Origin: Saposhnikovia divaricata | Taxonomy: Eukaryota; Streptophyta; Magnoliopsida; Apiales; Apiaceae | Direction of reading: 5' to 3' | DNA length: 64,000 nucleotides | Assembly: GCA_036435485.1 (NCBI GenBank) | Contig: CM071598.1 | Span: 108,973,148-109,037,147 of the forward strand | In this document: positions 44,972 to 58,234 of the stretch, one piece after another | Position numbering within the stretch: position 1 is the stretch's first letter | How the letters are laid out: each line of letters starts with the position of its first letter | Notes under the pieces: generated by a model | What the model was told of the DNA's origin: nothing | Database searches by the model: none | The model's input: the letters and a program-made list of their open reading frames with translations, nothing else | Position numbers and translations under genes: made by a program

Positions 44972-46762
44972 ATGGCACAATCAGGTTGGCAAGAACGACG
45001 CTCAATCAATGTTCCACCACTCTTACTTGGAACAGAAAATTATAACGACTTGAAGTTTCTTATGAAAATATTTCTCTAGAAGGATACATACGAATGGGAT
45101 GCTGTTGAAAATGGCATCACTACTCCCATGAAGGATGGCAAACCCAAACCAGTAAAGGATCTCACTGTTGATGAAGTCAATTCTCTGAATTATAATGCTC
45201 GAGCTATGAATTCTTTACTCAATGGACTGTGTGCTACTAAACTTCGAAAAGTGTCAGCATGTACTTCGGCAAAACAAGTTTGGGATACTATTGTAGTAAG
45301 TCATGAAGGAACTTCAAAGGTTCGTGAAGTCAAGCTTGATCTTCTTCTAAGCGACTATGAAAGCTTCAGATTGGAAAAAGATGAAGGCATAAAAGAAGCA
45401 CAAGGACGGTTTCTTACACTTATGAATTATATCTCTCTCCTGGAAAGACATATTCCTCAGGCAGAAATTAATAGAAAAATCCTTCGATCACTCCCCAAAA
45501 GGTTTGCTCCTAAGGTAACAACTCTGCAGGATTCTCACTTGATCTCAAAAATGGATACACTCACTCTCTTCAGCGAATTAAAAGAATTTGAGAACCAGCT
45601 TCGAAGATATGATGAGGAAGAAGAAGTACCCAGGAAAAAGACTCTAGCTCTTAAAACTATTGCAGAATCCAGTGAGGATTCAGATGAAGAGATTGCTCTT
45701 CTAACAAAGAAGTTCCAGAAGTTTCTATCCAAAAAGAAGCTGCTAGCAGACCTACTCAAAAATCTTATGGATTCAAAAAGGAATTCAGAAACAATACTAA
45801 CGATGAAGTTTTTTTCGAATGCGGCAAGAAAGGTCATATCAAAAAGAATTGTTTTCAACTAAAGGCGAAATTAAAATCTTCTGGATCAAAGGATCAAGAC
45901 AAGGAGAAGAAAAAGAGTAAAGCATTTCTCACATGGAACGACGATGAATCTGATATAGAAATTGATTTTGATGATGAAGTTGCTCAACTGTGCTTTGCTG
46001 GTTTTGATGAAAGCTCTAGTGAAAACGAAGAGGTATTTTTTTCTCCTTTAAAATCATTTGTTTTCTGAAGATTTACTAACTTTACAGGCACAAAATAGAA
46101 AGTTGCGTAACAAAAATGCATATTTAAAGCAAGATTTAAATGAAGTGATAAGTGAAATAGATGATTCGATGAAAGAGGAATCATTTGCTGAAGAAAACAA
46201 GTTGTTCAATGAAAAAATGACCAAGCTTACTGAAGAAAATACATATCTGAAAAATGAGATTGAAAGAAAGGATGCTTGATTAGCCACACTAAGGTAGGAA
46301 ATAGATTCTTTTAAGGAAGCGGAATACAAAAAGGCGGACACAGAACAAAAATTCTCTTATTTACAGGAAAAGATCGATCGTCTAAAGAAAGATCTGGCTA
46401 AGTTCGTACATGGTGAAGGCACATTAGACATAATGTTGGCAGGACAAAAATCTTCTTTGGGAAAAGAAGGACTGGGTTATAACGCAGACAAAAAGAGTGT
46501 TTTTCAAAAGACAAAGAAGAGGACTACTATGAAGTACAGCATGCCATATGAGAAATGCAAAGATTGTGGAAAAAGATGACATATCTCAGCAGAATCCAAG
46601 TTCTGTAACATTAAGGGCCAAACTTCTAAACCACATAGTTCATATATGCATGGTTCTACTAATACTGCTCAAATTTGGATTAAGAAAACAGAAAAACATT
46701 TATATAACATTATAGACACTAACAATGTAGGACCCAAATCAAGATGGGTACCTAAGACATGA
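44972..46762 (+). pseudogene. Element E gag, broken
   Basis: Starts MAQSGWQERRS. The N-terminal gag domain (LNYNARAMNSLLNGL, QVWDTIVVSHEGT) is followed by an acidic region, a knuckle near 45811-45860 in which the first Cys is Phe (FFECGKKGHIKKNC), a long coiled coil (about 46060-46400) and a damaged second knuckle near 46555. Stops at about 45077, 46045, 46277 and within knuckle 2; a frame change near 45805. It ends RWVPKT with a stop at 46760. Confidence 0.83.
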
Positions 46763-46778
46763 ATATATATATTATTTT

Positions 46779-47543
46779 TTGCAGGTATGTTTAAAAGTTC
46801 ATGTTCCAAAGAATAAGTGGATCATAGACAGTGGCTGCTCTCGTCATATGACAGGAGACAAATCAAAATTTTTATCTCTAGTGGCTTCAGAAGGAGGATT
46901 AGTTACCCTGGGTGACTCCAATACGGTAAGAATTGTTAGTAAAGGTACCATAGTAGCCAAACGAAAAGGAAATATCTTCGTATTAGACTTTGATGAGCAA
47001 CAGGAAGAAGTATGTATAGCTACAATTCAAGAACAGCAACACCTATGGCACAGGAGACTTGGTCACGTTCATATGGATCTCTTAAAGAAAATCTCTTCTC
47101 ATGGCCTCGTCAAGGGTCTCCCTAAGCTTAAATATAAAAAGACAGAGCCTTGTGTTGCTTGTCAGTTAGGAAAGCAATTCAGGACATCTTTTAAAGCCAA
47201 AAATCAGGTGTCTACAACCGATTCATTGGAGTTGTTGCATCTCGACTTATTTGGACCTGAATGGTATGTAAGTCTTGGAGGTAAGAAATACGCATTTGTT
47301 ATAGTAGATGATTTTTCTCGATTTACTTGGGTACTGTTTCTATGTACTAAGGATGAAGCTTTTAGTGAATTTCAAAATTTAATTGCTAACCTTGAAACCA
47401 AGTATTCCAAGAAGCTGAGAACTATCAGAAGTGATCATGGAGGAGAATTCGAGAAAGACTTTATCACTTATTGCAAAACCAGAGGCATATCACACGAATT
47501 TTCTGCTCCACGTACTCCCCAACAGAACGGAGTAGTAGAATAC
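46779..47543 (+). pseudogene. Element E pol: protease and integrase, truncated
   Basis: Opens after TTTTTTGCAGG with no ATG. Aspartic protease site (IIDSGCSRHMTG), HHCC domain (LWHRRLGHVHMD ... CVACQLGKQFR) and integrase core with all three acidic residues in context (HLDLFGP, RSDHGGEF, NGVVE). The frame runs out at about 47543 where the deletion joins it to unrelated sequence. Confidence 0.88.
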
Positions 47544-48399
47544 AAGTGCTTCCCATGACTCCATGCATTTGCCATACCCCAGTCTTTTAACCAAAGTTTT
47601 TGAGTATTTCAAAGTGATTGATGCCACTGATGAAGTGGATTATTTGTCTGATGTTTTTGATCTGAATACTTTAACTCGTAATCATCTCTTGGTTAATGAG
47701 TCAAATCAACTTGTTTCCGAGTCCTCTCATTCCCTATCAGACAACTCCTTGCCTGAGTCTCCCATTGCTCAACCTCACCCTTCTTTTGACAATGCTCAGT
47801 TGAATGCTCTGTTTGATGGTCTTTCTGCTCAAGTAGGAGCCAACTCTAAGGCCATAGAATTTTTTCAAACCAAACTAATCTCTGTTGAGTCTTCCCTTGT
47901 CTCTTTGTCCAAATCTATGGAGTTAATGCATTCCAAATTATATGTATTAAAAGCTCATGATCAAAGCATCTCTCGAAGAATGGATTTCGAATTTGGTTCT
48001 CTTCAGGAAGGGATGACACTCACTGCCAAGGCTTGGGAAAAAGAGTTCGTTAAACTCTTCTTTAAATTGGGTTCTGAGACTTAGTTTCTGTCTAAGCAGC
48101 TCACGTCAATCCATGTTAAACACATCATTTCGTGGCACAAAAAGAAAGATTGGATTGGAGATTGCACTCTTGAAGAAATCACTGCACCACTCCCTCTCCC
48201 AGCAATTCCTCCTCCTGCAGCCTTTGGCCTTACAAAGAATGAATACATGGATAAGCTTTTTCAGTGGATGGCTGTTCGTGATGGCAAAGAGCCCTCTCCT
48301 GACTTCTTTGATCAAAACTTTTCTGTCTATGGGGATTCTCCTAGGTACAAGCCAAAGGGCAAAGGCAAAGCTACAGTGGACATCCCTGATGACGATTAA
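47544..48399 (+). pseudogene. Element E ORF3, 3' part, broken
   Basis: An open frame of about 280 codons with one stop at 48082. It is Ser-rich, then coiled coil (LISVESSLVSLSKSMELMHS), then a Pro-rich and basic tail (YKPKGKGKATVD). The position before the polypurine tracts and the coiled coil match ORF3 of A-C in plan, though not clearly in sequence. Function unknown. Confidence 0.6.
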
Positions 48400-48690
48400 T
48401 TTCGTTTTTATGTTGATGAAAAGGGGAGAAGTTTAATGTTTTGAATATTTTTCCTTGAATATTTTTGGTTTTGAATATTTGGTCATTTGGTTTGGTTTCG
48501 AATATTGGTTACTGTTAATTCATGCTTATTTGCTAAAATGCTAATATTCATCAATCGTACTTGTTTATGCTTAATTCTCTGACTATTTGTCTCTATAAGT
48601 GTTTCTTGACAGGGGGAGTCAGAGTATATTTGATAGGGGGAGACAGATGGTAATTCGAAAACGTTCATCATCATAAAAAAAGGGGGAGAT
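48400..48690 (+). other. Element E polypurine tracts
   Basis: Four tracts: AAAAGGGGAGAA (48419-48430), AGGGGGAG (48611-48618), ATAGGGGGAGA (48633-48643) and AGGGGGAGAT next to the LTR (48681-48690). Serial tracts are a known Sirevirus feature. Confidence 0.8.
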
Positions 48691-48782
48691 TGTTATTCCC
48701 ATGTTTTTAGGATGATGTTTTTGAATTGTCTTCGAATTAAATCATGGAAGATTTGATTCTGTGTTTCCATATTACTGGTTGG
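48691..48782 (+). repeat. Element E right LTR, interrupted
   Basis: Matches the first ~90 bp of the left LTR; cut by F at 48783. Confidence 0.9.
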
Positions 48783-50129
48783 TGTAACACCCCCAGATCC
48801 GGGGTCCGGGATCCGGTGGTTACGGTTTCCAATTCTGTCCACAACAATTGAACTTTCCTTAACATAAAATAAATTACGTCTCTATGACCCAACACAACAA
48901 TATAAAACACACCCGTTATAGTCCCAGAGATGAAATCAGAGTAACAATCAAATTTTTATTAATCACACTATGAGTTCTTACAATCCAAAAGAATTTCAAT
49001 ATAAATACATACTCTTTGCCATCCATTTATATAAGTCATACTAGACCATATTCTTGGTACTGAAAGAATAAATATATCCTACCAATAGCTTCTTCTTCAG
49101 CTCTGGTAGTCTCATCGTCCTCGCCCGCGTCGAATGCGCCTTGTGCGAGTCATCTGGTCTAGCTGTTGTTGTGATATAATAATAAAGCAAGGGTGAGCAA
49201 TAGCCCACCAACAATAATATATAACTGAACGATAATATATAACAGTTCAAAAGTATCTTTCAAACCATATGCCATGCATTTACGGAAATGATGCCAGTAT
49301 AATATGAACGATGAAGTTACAAGGTAACTTAAAGTATTTGTTTGTAGAAATATCTGCTACATCAAAAGTAAGCGTGATATTCTTATTGCCATTAAAAAGA
49401 GGAACTTGCATGAAAAGATTGCAATTCCAGTTATGAATATTTTTCCAGCTCTACCAACAGTAATCATGTTGCAGGAAATAAATAAGTTTGGATGATGAAC
49501 CAATGATGGAGTATTCACCGCGCCCGCTGTTCCAATCTTGATGATCAGTCGAGATAGTACAGCTCAATTTAGATTTACTACCGGTAGAAGGAAGAACTGA
49601 CGGCTTTACTTGTATACCGCCTTGCTAGCTCTCCCCGGCCAACGGTTGGGCCAAAGGGGATGGACCGGCGCTACTCGGCCTCTTACACGACTCCTAGTTC
49701 AACTAGAATTCATGATTCTTAATGTAACGTTCGTCCCCCTTTCCCCAAGTATAATACTTGTTGATAAGACTCCACAAAGTAGTCGTATCTAGTTGGAAAG
49801 GAAAATTTACCAATAACTCCCAAGCTATTACTTGGTAACGGATATCAACTTGTTCCAGTAATCTTACCCCTCGAAAGATGAGAAGGTAAGCAACGACTTA
49901 ATAAGTCAACAGCACCCGAGTTGCGAGTGAAGGGAATACTTTATGACCGGGAAGTCGACAAGATAAATAACATTTTCCAAGTAAGGTTCCCTTATTATTA
50001 AGGAGATAGACTCAAAGAAGAATGATGTCTGAGAACCTTTCTTGATATAAGATTAATAATAATATGACTCCGAGATATTTTCTGTAATAATCGAAGAAGA
50101 TAAACCTTATCGGGGTTATTCTAAGTACG

Positions 50130-50880
50130 GAATAAATATTCAGAGAATATTTATTGAATTAAAATATTTTACAGATCATTTAGGAATATGAAAGAATATC
50201 TTCAATCAGAGTATTTCCCAAATAATTCTTGAAGAAATATCGAGAGAATATTTAGTGCATAATTAAATATTCAAAATAATATTCATTACTTAATAAGTCC
50301 TGAAAGGAATATTTAAAATATTTAAAATAATATTCGATGATTAAATAGAACCCTGGATGAATATTCAAAATAATATTCATAATTAATTAGGAATTTAAAT
50401 GAATATTGATAAAGTAATATTCATTTAATGAATAATATTCTAAATGAATATCAAGTAATATTCATTTAGTAATCCAAGCTTTAAAGGAATATTCGATATA
50501 ATATTCGGTAAATAAATCAAGCTTCAGAGGAATATTAGAATAATATTCATCAAGTAAGTAATATCTTAAATGAATATTCAAAAGTAATATTCATTTAATA
50601 AAGTAATATTCTAAATGGATTTTCAAATAATATTCATTTAGTAGTCCAATCTTTAGAAGAATATTCGAAATAATAATCGATAATCTATTTGATTTTGAAT
50701 GAATATTGAAAAATATTATTCGTCGAATGGTTACGTTCAAATAATTATTTGAAGTAAGGATCGTTAAATAAATAATCTCGAACGAATATTCAAATAATAT
50801 TCGTCGCCCAAATAATAGAAAATATTTACTTAGATATTTTCTTTCGAGGTAATCTAGATATGTCAAGAAATATTGACTCC
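50130..50880. repeat. GAATATTC-rich array in the LTR of F
   Basis: Degenerate units of about 35-45 bp built around GAATATTC and AATAATATTC, many of them palindromic. The same array is at about 60876-61622. Confidence 0.8.
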
Positions 50881-53590
50881 CGGTCTATATTTGATGAATA
50901 AGATGTATACACCCTTCTCTGAGGGTCTCACAATAACCGGCTTATAATTGATACGATAGCTATCTAATTTATAAGCCAATAACAATCAGGGAACAAGCAT
51001 AATGATATAACTTTGAAAGTAGGCATGCATGCTATGGCATATGTATAACAGAAAACATATATATATATATATTCAATCACAACAACAGCCTAAAAGAAGG
51101 GAATTGAAACTTGCCTGGTAGTCGAGTACGGTAAGGGGTAGTGGTAGCGGGTCCCGGTTCAGCTTGGTGATCTATAAATAGCCAAGGCATTCGGGATTAA
51201 TCACTTAACATATTAAAAGTTAAGTTATACTTAATTCGAAACACGTTCTCGAGTTATCTCGTTATACCCCTTTTCGTGGATTCCTTTTTATCACTGATCC
51301 GACCCGACATTCGTTCGTTAATACGACATGTCACTGTACTTATACTTGGGACATACTTAAGTCATATGAGTTCTAAGGTCGATCGTTACGAACCAATATT
51401 ATACTCCGAGTTTTATCGCCCGTTTTCTAAGTGTTTTACCGAAGTTATAAAAGAGTCGTCTTTTAGGGGTTAGTTCGCGTTTAACCTCGACTCGAACATT
51501 TTTAATAAATCGAAAAATGATCCTTTTGACATACGGTTTTCTTTCACACCTTCCTTTTTACCTCTAGTATTTATTTACCAAGATTTACCATGACGTTACA
51601 TAGTTTACGAGGGTTGAATTTCAGTTACGAACTTTCGTTTACGAATTCGAACTACTTTTAGTAATTTGGTCATAATTCCTAAACCGTAAATCGAAATGCT
51701 TCGATTCTTTCGCCAAAGTGATCTATGTTCAAAAATCTATCAGTAGGGTTCATTAACTTGCCAAGAACAGAGAGTTATGGCTACTGACCAGTTCGGTTTC
51801 ATAGTGTTAATGAAAATCGGGCATTACGACGGCTACGAATCGAGCGTTCTAAAATTCATTACGCAACAACCAAGCCACACCGGGAATCTAATCAATTACT
51901 ACAGTTAATAATCATCTCTTAAAAGCTCAAGAATATCATGCTTCATCAATATATCATCATAAAGCTAATCTAACCACAAAATCATGCTAACATGGTGGTA
52001 GAATACTACTAATATCACTTAATCCAAAATCACCATGAATCATGCATAAACTCAAAGTAAAGCTTAGGGTTTGAAATGATTTATACCTTCCTTAGAGAGT
52101 AGTATAACCTTCCTAAGCCTTGATCTATCATTGGATGATCCTAAGCTAGCTAAATCCACCATGAAAAACAAGAAAAAACAAGATTAGTTCATAAAACCAC
52201 TATTCATCCTCCTCTTTGATGAATTATTTGAAAATGGAAACAAGAGAGTTTGGATTTGAAATTTTTATGGGATCACTTTTAGGAAATGTAAGACTCACCA
52301 TAATTTTCACAAGATCAAAAGATGGTGGGAAGAGGGGTTTTGATTTTGGAATTAGTAAAGGGCCGAATGGATGTTTTCTTGCAAGGGTGGAGTATTTTGC
52401 TTGGTTTCTTTTGATTTCTATGATTTAATCTCATCCACTCTCATCCAATTACAACATAATATCTTGTATAAAGCTACTTTATTAAAGTAGTGAGGTGTTG
52501 GATGAGGAAATATCATGACAAGTGTTGAAAATGTGGTGGTTTTAGCCTAACTACATGGTTGCCTTGCTAAGTACTTAGTTGCATTCTCTAGGGTGCTAGT
52601 TCCTTGATTCTAGTTTGGTTACTAGATATTTTATACTAGTAGCTTGCACAAGACTCTTGCTTCCTCTGCTTGTTTCTGTGTCCGGTTATTGCCCGTTTCG
52701 ATTGATCGTTCGTAGGAATATTTCACGGATTTCTAATTAGGGTTTACCGGGAATCCTTTTTAATATTAATACTTTCATTCTCCATCTTTCATTCTAACTT
52801 TCCAATTTATATTCCTTAAATCCATTCGTTAAGTATTTAAGGCTATCAGTGTCCAGGGAACTCTCGGAGAAAATAAAAGTGCGGTTTTTCAGAATCCGAC
52901 AGCTTTTACATACACTTATTTCCCCCCTGGATCACTAATACGAACTCGGAAATCCGTTCCGAATGCTTCTATATAGTGTCGTCTCATATTATTCTATACT
53001 CCCACCAAAACACTATTCATTCTGTATTCTTTACTTGTTCTCTTAGGGTTGTATAATTGTCCGTATTCTCTTTCGATCGTTCCTTAACCTTTTTACGGAA
53101 CTACTGGATTAATCTTTATCGATCTGGATGACATGAGAGTATTCTCTTGCTTGAAGTTGCCATATCTTATTCCCTTAGAAGATAGATTATTCTTACCTAT
53201 GTTGTCACCCTTTAGCATTCTTCAAGACATAAACATAATAAAGTCGAATTCCATTCATTCTTTCCAAATATCAATTATTACATTGTAGCCATAACCACTC
53301 CTCAGTGGTTTCCTACCTTCATTCTTAAATCAAATATAATAACATCCCAAAATATCAAATCCTCAAAGCTAATATCTCAATTCTTGGATTATAATAATAT
53401 TTAATCCACTGTCCGGTCAAATATTATACCGAAAAAGAATTTGGAATTTCTGAATTCCGATCGTCTCTGCATTCACTTATTTCCTCCGCGTATTACTAAT
53501 ATGACTTCGAAACATCCATATCACGTCCCGTACATAGGGTGGCGTGAAAAGTTTTCCAACTTACAAAATCACTATTCATCCACCAAATTA

Positions 53591-53661
53591 CTATGCACGT
53601 ACAGGAAACACTATGCACGTACGGGAAACACTATGCACGTACGGGAAACACTATGCACGTA
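53591..53661 (+). repeat. 20-bp tandem repeat, 3.5 copies
   Basis: Unit CTATGCACGTACGGGAAACA at 53591, 53611 and 53631 (first copy with one change) plus a partial copy at 53651. Confidence 0.95.
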
Positions 53662-55244
53662 TTCATTTCCCCTCAAGGATCCATTAGCTCCTTCCTGGAT
53701 GGTAGATTATCCTTATCTAGGTCCTCAACCATCGAATTACTCTATCCTGACAATATACCAATGCATCAGGATCATTGTCCAAAGCAATATCCATTCATTA
53801 CAATCATTGTTCTTTGAAACCACCATTCATTAGAGCTGGTGACCTTGTTGTCGGAATCATTGTTCCTCATGTTATCATTACTTAATAAAAATTTTTAATT
53901 ATATCCAAAATTTAGGGTTCTTACAGTCCCCCCTCCTTAAAAGGATTCCGTCCCGGAATCAGGTAGGAAGCAAAGAGTCGTTTGCCTGTCGTTCACTTTT
54001 TAGCTTCCCGGTCAATTCTTAGTCGTTCTACCCTTCCTCAGCACATCTTCTAGTGCTACAATTCATACTGTATCCTTTTTCCATCAACGTTGCTACTTTT
54101 CGTACAACTCACTATCCGGGTTATACTCTTACTCAGTCTTATCCTTATTGATACCTGCAGTAACATTGGTATCACTATCACCCTACGAATTCGGAGGTAA
54201 CCTCGCTCGTACTGTGCATTTCCTGATCGCTTTAATCTTCGCAATCTCGATCAATATAGAGAAGTGGAAAGATTTATTGAGAGATCACTATGATCAATTG
54301 AACATTTGTTATATTGCATAGTTAGTACAGAAGGGGGCCAGCCTTTAGTACTTGACAAGCAATTAAACAAGTCATGGTATTCCACTTAGACTTCTATCAC
54401 ATAGACAGATAGTCACGTAGCAGTACCTCCCCTCCTAAAAGGGTTGTTCTTCTCAATTCATAAAGAAGATGAATAAGAGAGAAGAAGAGAAAAGAGTTCT
54501 AAAGGATTATAGAAAGCTTTCATGATTGTAGAATATCATACTCAGAATTTACCTCTGAACTATAGAGGTTTATCAAAGAAGAAATTAATCATAATTATAT
54601 CCAATACTATTTGATCGCAACCTCACGTGTCAACATATCTTGCTGCTTTGTCCACTATTCTCTGGACCTGTACTCTGGTTCAACCTTAGCAACACTTACT
54701 TTTGGAAAATCTTTGAACCTCTCAGGTTAAATCTTAGTTTTCTCACTTGACATCATTATTACTGACATCCCATATCATGTTACTAGCTTTTTCATAACTA
54801 TAATATTGACACTATCAGGTTGTCATCTTCAGAATTCATTAGAAAACCCATTCATAACATTCCTTGCTTATCATTCCATAGTTGCTTTCCCAGCCTTTTC
54901 TTTATCAATCACATCCTTCTTATTATCTGATTCTTACTCATTTCTATTATTTACTTTCACCTTCACCTCTTTATTGAGACACCTTTTTGCACTTGGTACC
55001 ACCTTATCGGTATTCCGTCACATTTATTCTATAATCATCACGTTATTCCAATTTAAACTTTCCGAAATGAATCTGGCCCGATCCCTTTAACTTAGATTCA
55101 TATAATCTACTTCTGCCAACCTTGTTTCTCATCACTTGTTCTTTTCTATCCGTGGTTTTCCATAGGTTGTCTTTCGTAAGTCAGACCAGGTCGTATATCT
55201 ACCGGCTCATGCTCTTATCATCTATCGAGCATCTGCATTTTACT

Positions 55245-55385
55245 GGCGTAGCTTGGCCACATGAAAACCCGTTATGACCGTGCTATAAGTTTTGGGGGTA
55301 AGGTTGGCTCGAATACCGCCGCCCGAACACTTTTAAACTCTCAGGTGGCCCAATAAGTCTCGGGCTCAACCGCCCTTCCCTCCAA
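55245..55385 (-). pseudogene. Ty3/gypsy integrase C-terminal remnant
   Basis: The minus strand reads GRLSPRLIGPPESLKVFG, matching the conserved GKLSPRFIGPFEIL-type module that follows the integrase core in Ty3/gypsy. The similarity continues in shifted frames toward the usual VHNVFHVS end. No intact core upstream. Confidence 0.7.
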
Positions 55386-56474
55386 GTCTCATTAATTCTT
55401 TCCATGGGAATATCTTTAACATCATGAATCATCAACCTCATATTCTCTATCTTGTTTGCGCAGAAGTACACTAACATAAACTTGTTTGTCATTCATCAAC
55501 ATGCCATTTAGTTAATCAATGGCAGCACTTTCTTTATCTTTACATTGTCATCTACTTTCTTAGAAGAATCACCCTCGCTTGTTGTTTACGTAGTGCATTA
55601 ATAGCTAATCCTACGGGTTTCAAATCCTTTAGGGAGACAAAGTAACCACTATTCCTTATCCATAAGGAACACTTCCTGAACTTGATGTAGATATTACATG
55701 AAGTAGATACAATTGCAGAAGAGTTTCAAGCATCGCAGCTATGTCAGGTTGATGAAACTATCTCTCATTCAGCTTCCATAAAAGACTGGAAACTTAACGG
55801 TTTACTTCGTTAATTTTGTATCATGGTCCTGGTCTGCCTCAAAACGGGAACTTCTAAGATACATAATATGCTTAAGACTCCATCAGGAATCGAATCTTTA
55901 CTTAAACTATTATTACCTTCGATTCTTGCACAATCATCAAAAGGAATGTAACTTCCTCCACTCCAATATGACCTTCAAGGTCTTTCCAAATATCATTTTG
56001 TTTCTTCGGTATGAACATTTGTAATTATTCCTTTATACTTAGACTGTCGGCCACCTCATTGGCCTTTCCTGATAATAATAATTTCTGGTAATCCTTGTTC
56101 TCTGGATATATTCCAATTCAAACATTTCTACCTCATTCCCATCATTGTCGGGTGAAAGCATTCTCCCTTAAGCTCTGCTGATGGAGAAAAAAAAAATATT
56201 TATCAGCTTTCTCCATAAGTCATTGCTTCCACCTACCCGTGGGAACTTTATCACGTTTATTCCCAATCCTACTTAGGATACTTCTTTTCTTAGTTCTTTC
56301 CTTATCTTAGGATAATCTCAACCTTTATAGGTTCAATCCATACTTCCTCAGGGTTTCATACATGCCTCATCTGGCATTAATGTTACTATGTCATACATTC
56401 CTTACCAAACTTCCATTTTGAAGTTCGGAATATTACCTTTTTCCTTGTAAGGTTTCATAGGTCATCCTCATCCT

Positions 56475-56830
56475 TCCTCCTGTATTTTCTGGGTACAGGG
56501 TATATCAAAATGTCATTGATCAATACTCTAATAATTCTATCTATGTTCTTTCCAGAACTCTTTTTAATAATCCTTACCGGTCATTGTTGCCTTAGCAAGT
56601 CTAACTAATATCATCTAAAGTCATAATGTCGTTATTAGGGTTAATGCCACCCCTTGTGCATTCCCCAGGGTTTGTCTTAATTTATGGATATCCTATCCTT
56701 AATTCAACTACCAAGGAATTCTTGCATCTTATAATTGGCAATCAGATCATGCATCCTTAATAAAGGTCTTTTTTTTTCAATCATTCTCATTTGATAATCG
56801 ATCGGTGGCTTAATTCCGCCCTCTTCTTTC
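56475..56830 (-). pseudogene. Ty3/gypsy reverse transcriptase core remnant
   Basis: The minus strand has YQMRM (substrate region) near 56790 and, about 280 bp further, IRVLINDILIYPVP, corresponding to the catalytic VFIDDILIYS box with Asn for the first Asp. Between them the sequence is similar only in broken frames. Confidence 0.65.
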
Positions 56831-58234
56831 ATATAGTTGTCAGCCTATTTGGCCTTCCAAAAGGCAACGTATGCCTATCTGCTCTCTTACAGAACTTGGT
56901 AATGGTAGCAAGGATGTTTTGGAAGATATTGGTCGAGTTCAACGTGAATCTCTTAGTACTTATCGTTCTTCTCAAATGTACTTGCCTTAGACAAAATTTC
57001 TACAGCATACTGATCCATCTCTGACCATTTCCATACTCTCTTCATAAACCTTCGTTGTTTACTTTCCTTAGTCATAATATATTCATGGTATTTATAATAC
57101 CCTAACATCAAACATCTCAAGTCATTATACTTCTATTTTCACTCGTAATCTTGGGTAATCATATATACATGAATCACTTTAGTACGGGTGATCCTATACA
57201 AAAAAATCTAGCAAATTCCCAATCAAAACATGGGTTGCAAAGGGTTCAGTAGAAGATTCCTACGATCTCATTAATGTTTCCTTTATATCAGAAGCCCTTG
57301 CAGTCGGCGCTTTCTTATAAGCAACCCTGCTTTGTCCTTTCATTGCTGGTCTAGTCACTTGATAATCCTTTGTGACTTGGCCTCAACTTGCCACACATAA
57401 AAAAAATATTTGATTTTAGGGGTTGGCTAATAGCATTACTTTTCTAGCAATTACCGGCATAGTGCCTTCTTCTTTGATACCTTTCTACCTTTCCAAAACT
57501 TTACTTCCTATAAGTCTTAATCGGTTACTCAGCGCCGTCTCCGGTCGCCTTTCCTCTATTTTTATCTTTTCAACTATTCTTATCAATCCCGCGTGCCACG
57601 CAAGCTTACCATTCCTGGCATAATAGCCTTTTCACTTAAGTCAATCCCGGAGTTTCTCCGTCCGGCTAATTTCTTACTTACATTTCCTGTTTTCGTCCCA
57701 TCTCACTTCATCATTTTATCACTACCGTCGATGGTAATGCTCAGGGTCCGTTTACTAACCCATTTCACAGCATCCTTACCCAAATCACAGGGTTTGCTCC
57801 AGTTTCTACTCTCTTCCATGACATTCTCTGATAATCAGAAAGACAAGGTTTGCCAAAATTCACCGAATTACTTTCCAGACTCAGGGAAATTCTGGTCAAT
57901 CTATCCATCTACTGGTAACATTTAAGGAGACCAGTTTCGAAACCTGAAGAATAATCCTATGAATCACCAAGCAGGTAGAACCATAAGCAGTCATAATAAC
58001 GGGATTATTGACATAAAGTTGGAAGTTTAACCACTAGAAAGGAACCAAATATATATATCCCATAGAAGGGAAATCAAAAGTTTCAAACTGAAACATGCCA
58101 CCTCTTCCTGATACATATACATCTTAGTTGTCGATAATATCAAATGTCAGTCTTCCTAACCACAGGTTTCAGAAGGAACACTACCGTCGGAGTTAGTCGT
58201 TTCATAAAAATTGGCACTACTAAGGTCATCCTAG

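Larger units (their letters stand above)
44042..48782 (+). mobile_element. Element E: internally deleted Sirevirus-type Ty1/copia retrotransposon
   Basis: Left LTR (44042-44914), primer-binding site, gag, protease/integrase, then a jump at about 47543 into the 3' part of an ORF3-like gene, several polypurine tracts and the first 92 bp of the right LTR, where element F is inserted. The rest of its right LTR should lie beyond F outside the window. Its proteins are clearly diverged from A-D. Missing: the integrase C-terminus, all of reverse transcriptase and RNase H, and the start of ORF3. Confidence 0.9.
48783..53925 (-). repeat. Element F 3' LTR (5143 bp)
   Basis: Unusually long. Contains an array of GAATATTC-type units (about 50130-50880), an (AT)n run near 51056-51072 and a 20-bp tandem repeat (53591-53661). 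Short ORFs (e.g. 51276-51473, 52216-52428) recur in the second LTR only because the copies are almost identical; no motif supports them. Confidence 0.92.

Noticed and set aside
51276..52428. Short ORFs in the LTR of F that recur in the second copy
   Set aside because: They recur because the LTRs are almost identical; no motif or codon-level constraint supports them.
53591..53661. CRISPR-like regular repeat
   Set aside because: Units are directly adjacent with no spacers, in a plant LTR; it is a minisatellite.
56791..57024. Plus-strand ORF with FGLPKGNV and DRWLNSALFF, resembling gypsy integrase
   Set aside because: The opposite strand gives a longer and better match to the reverse transcriptase core, and all other pol remnants in F are on minus. 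The plus-strand likeness is short and gapped.
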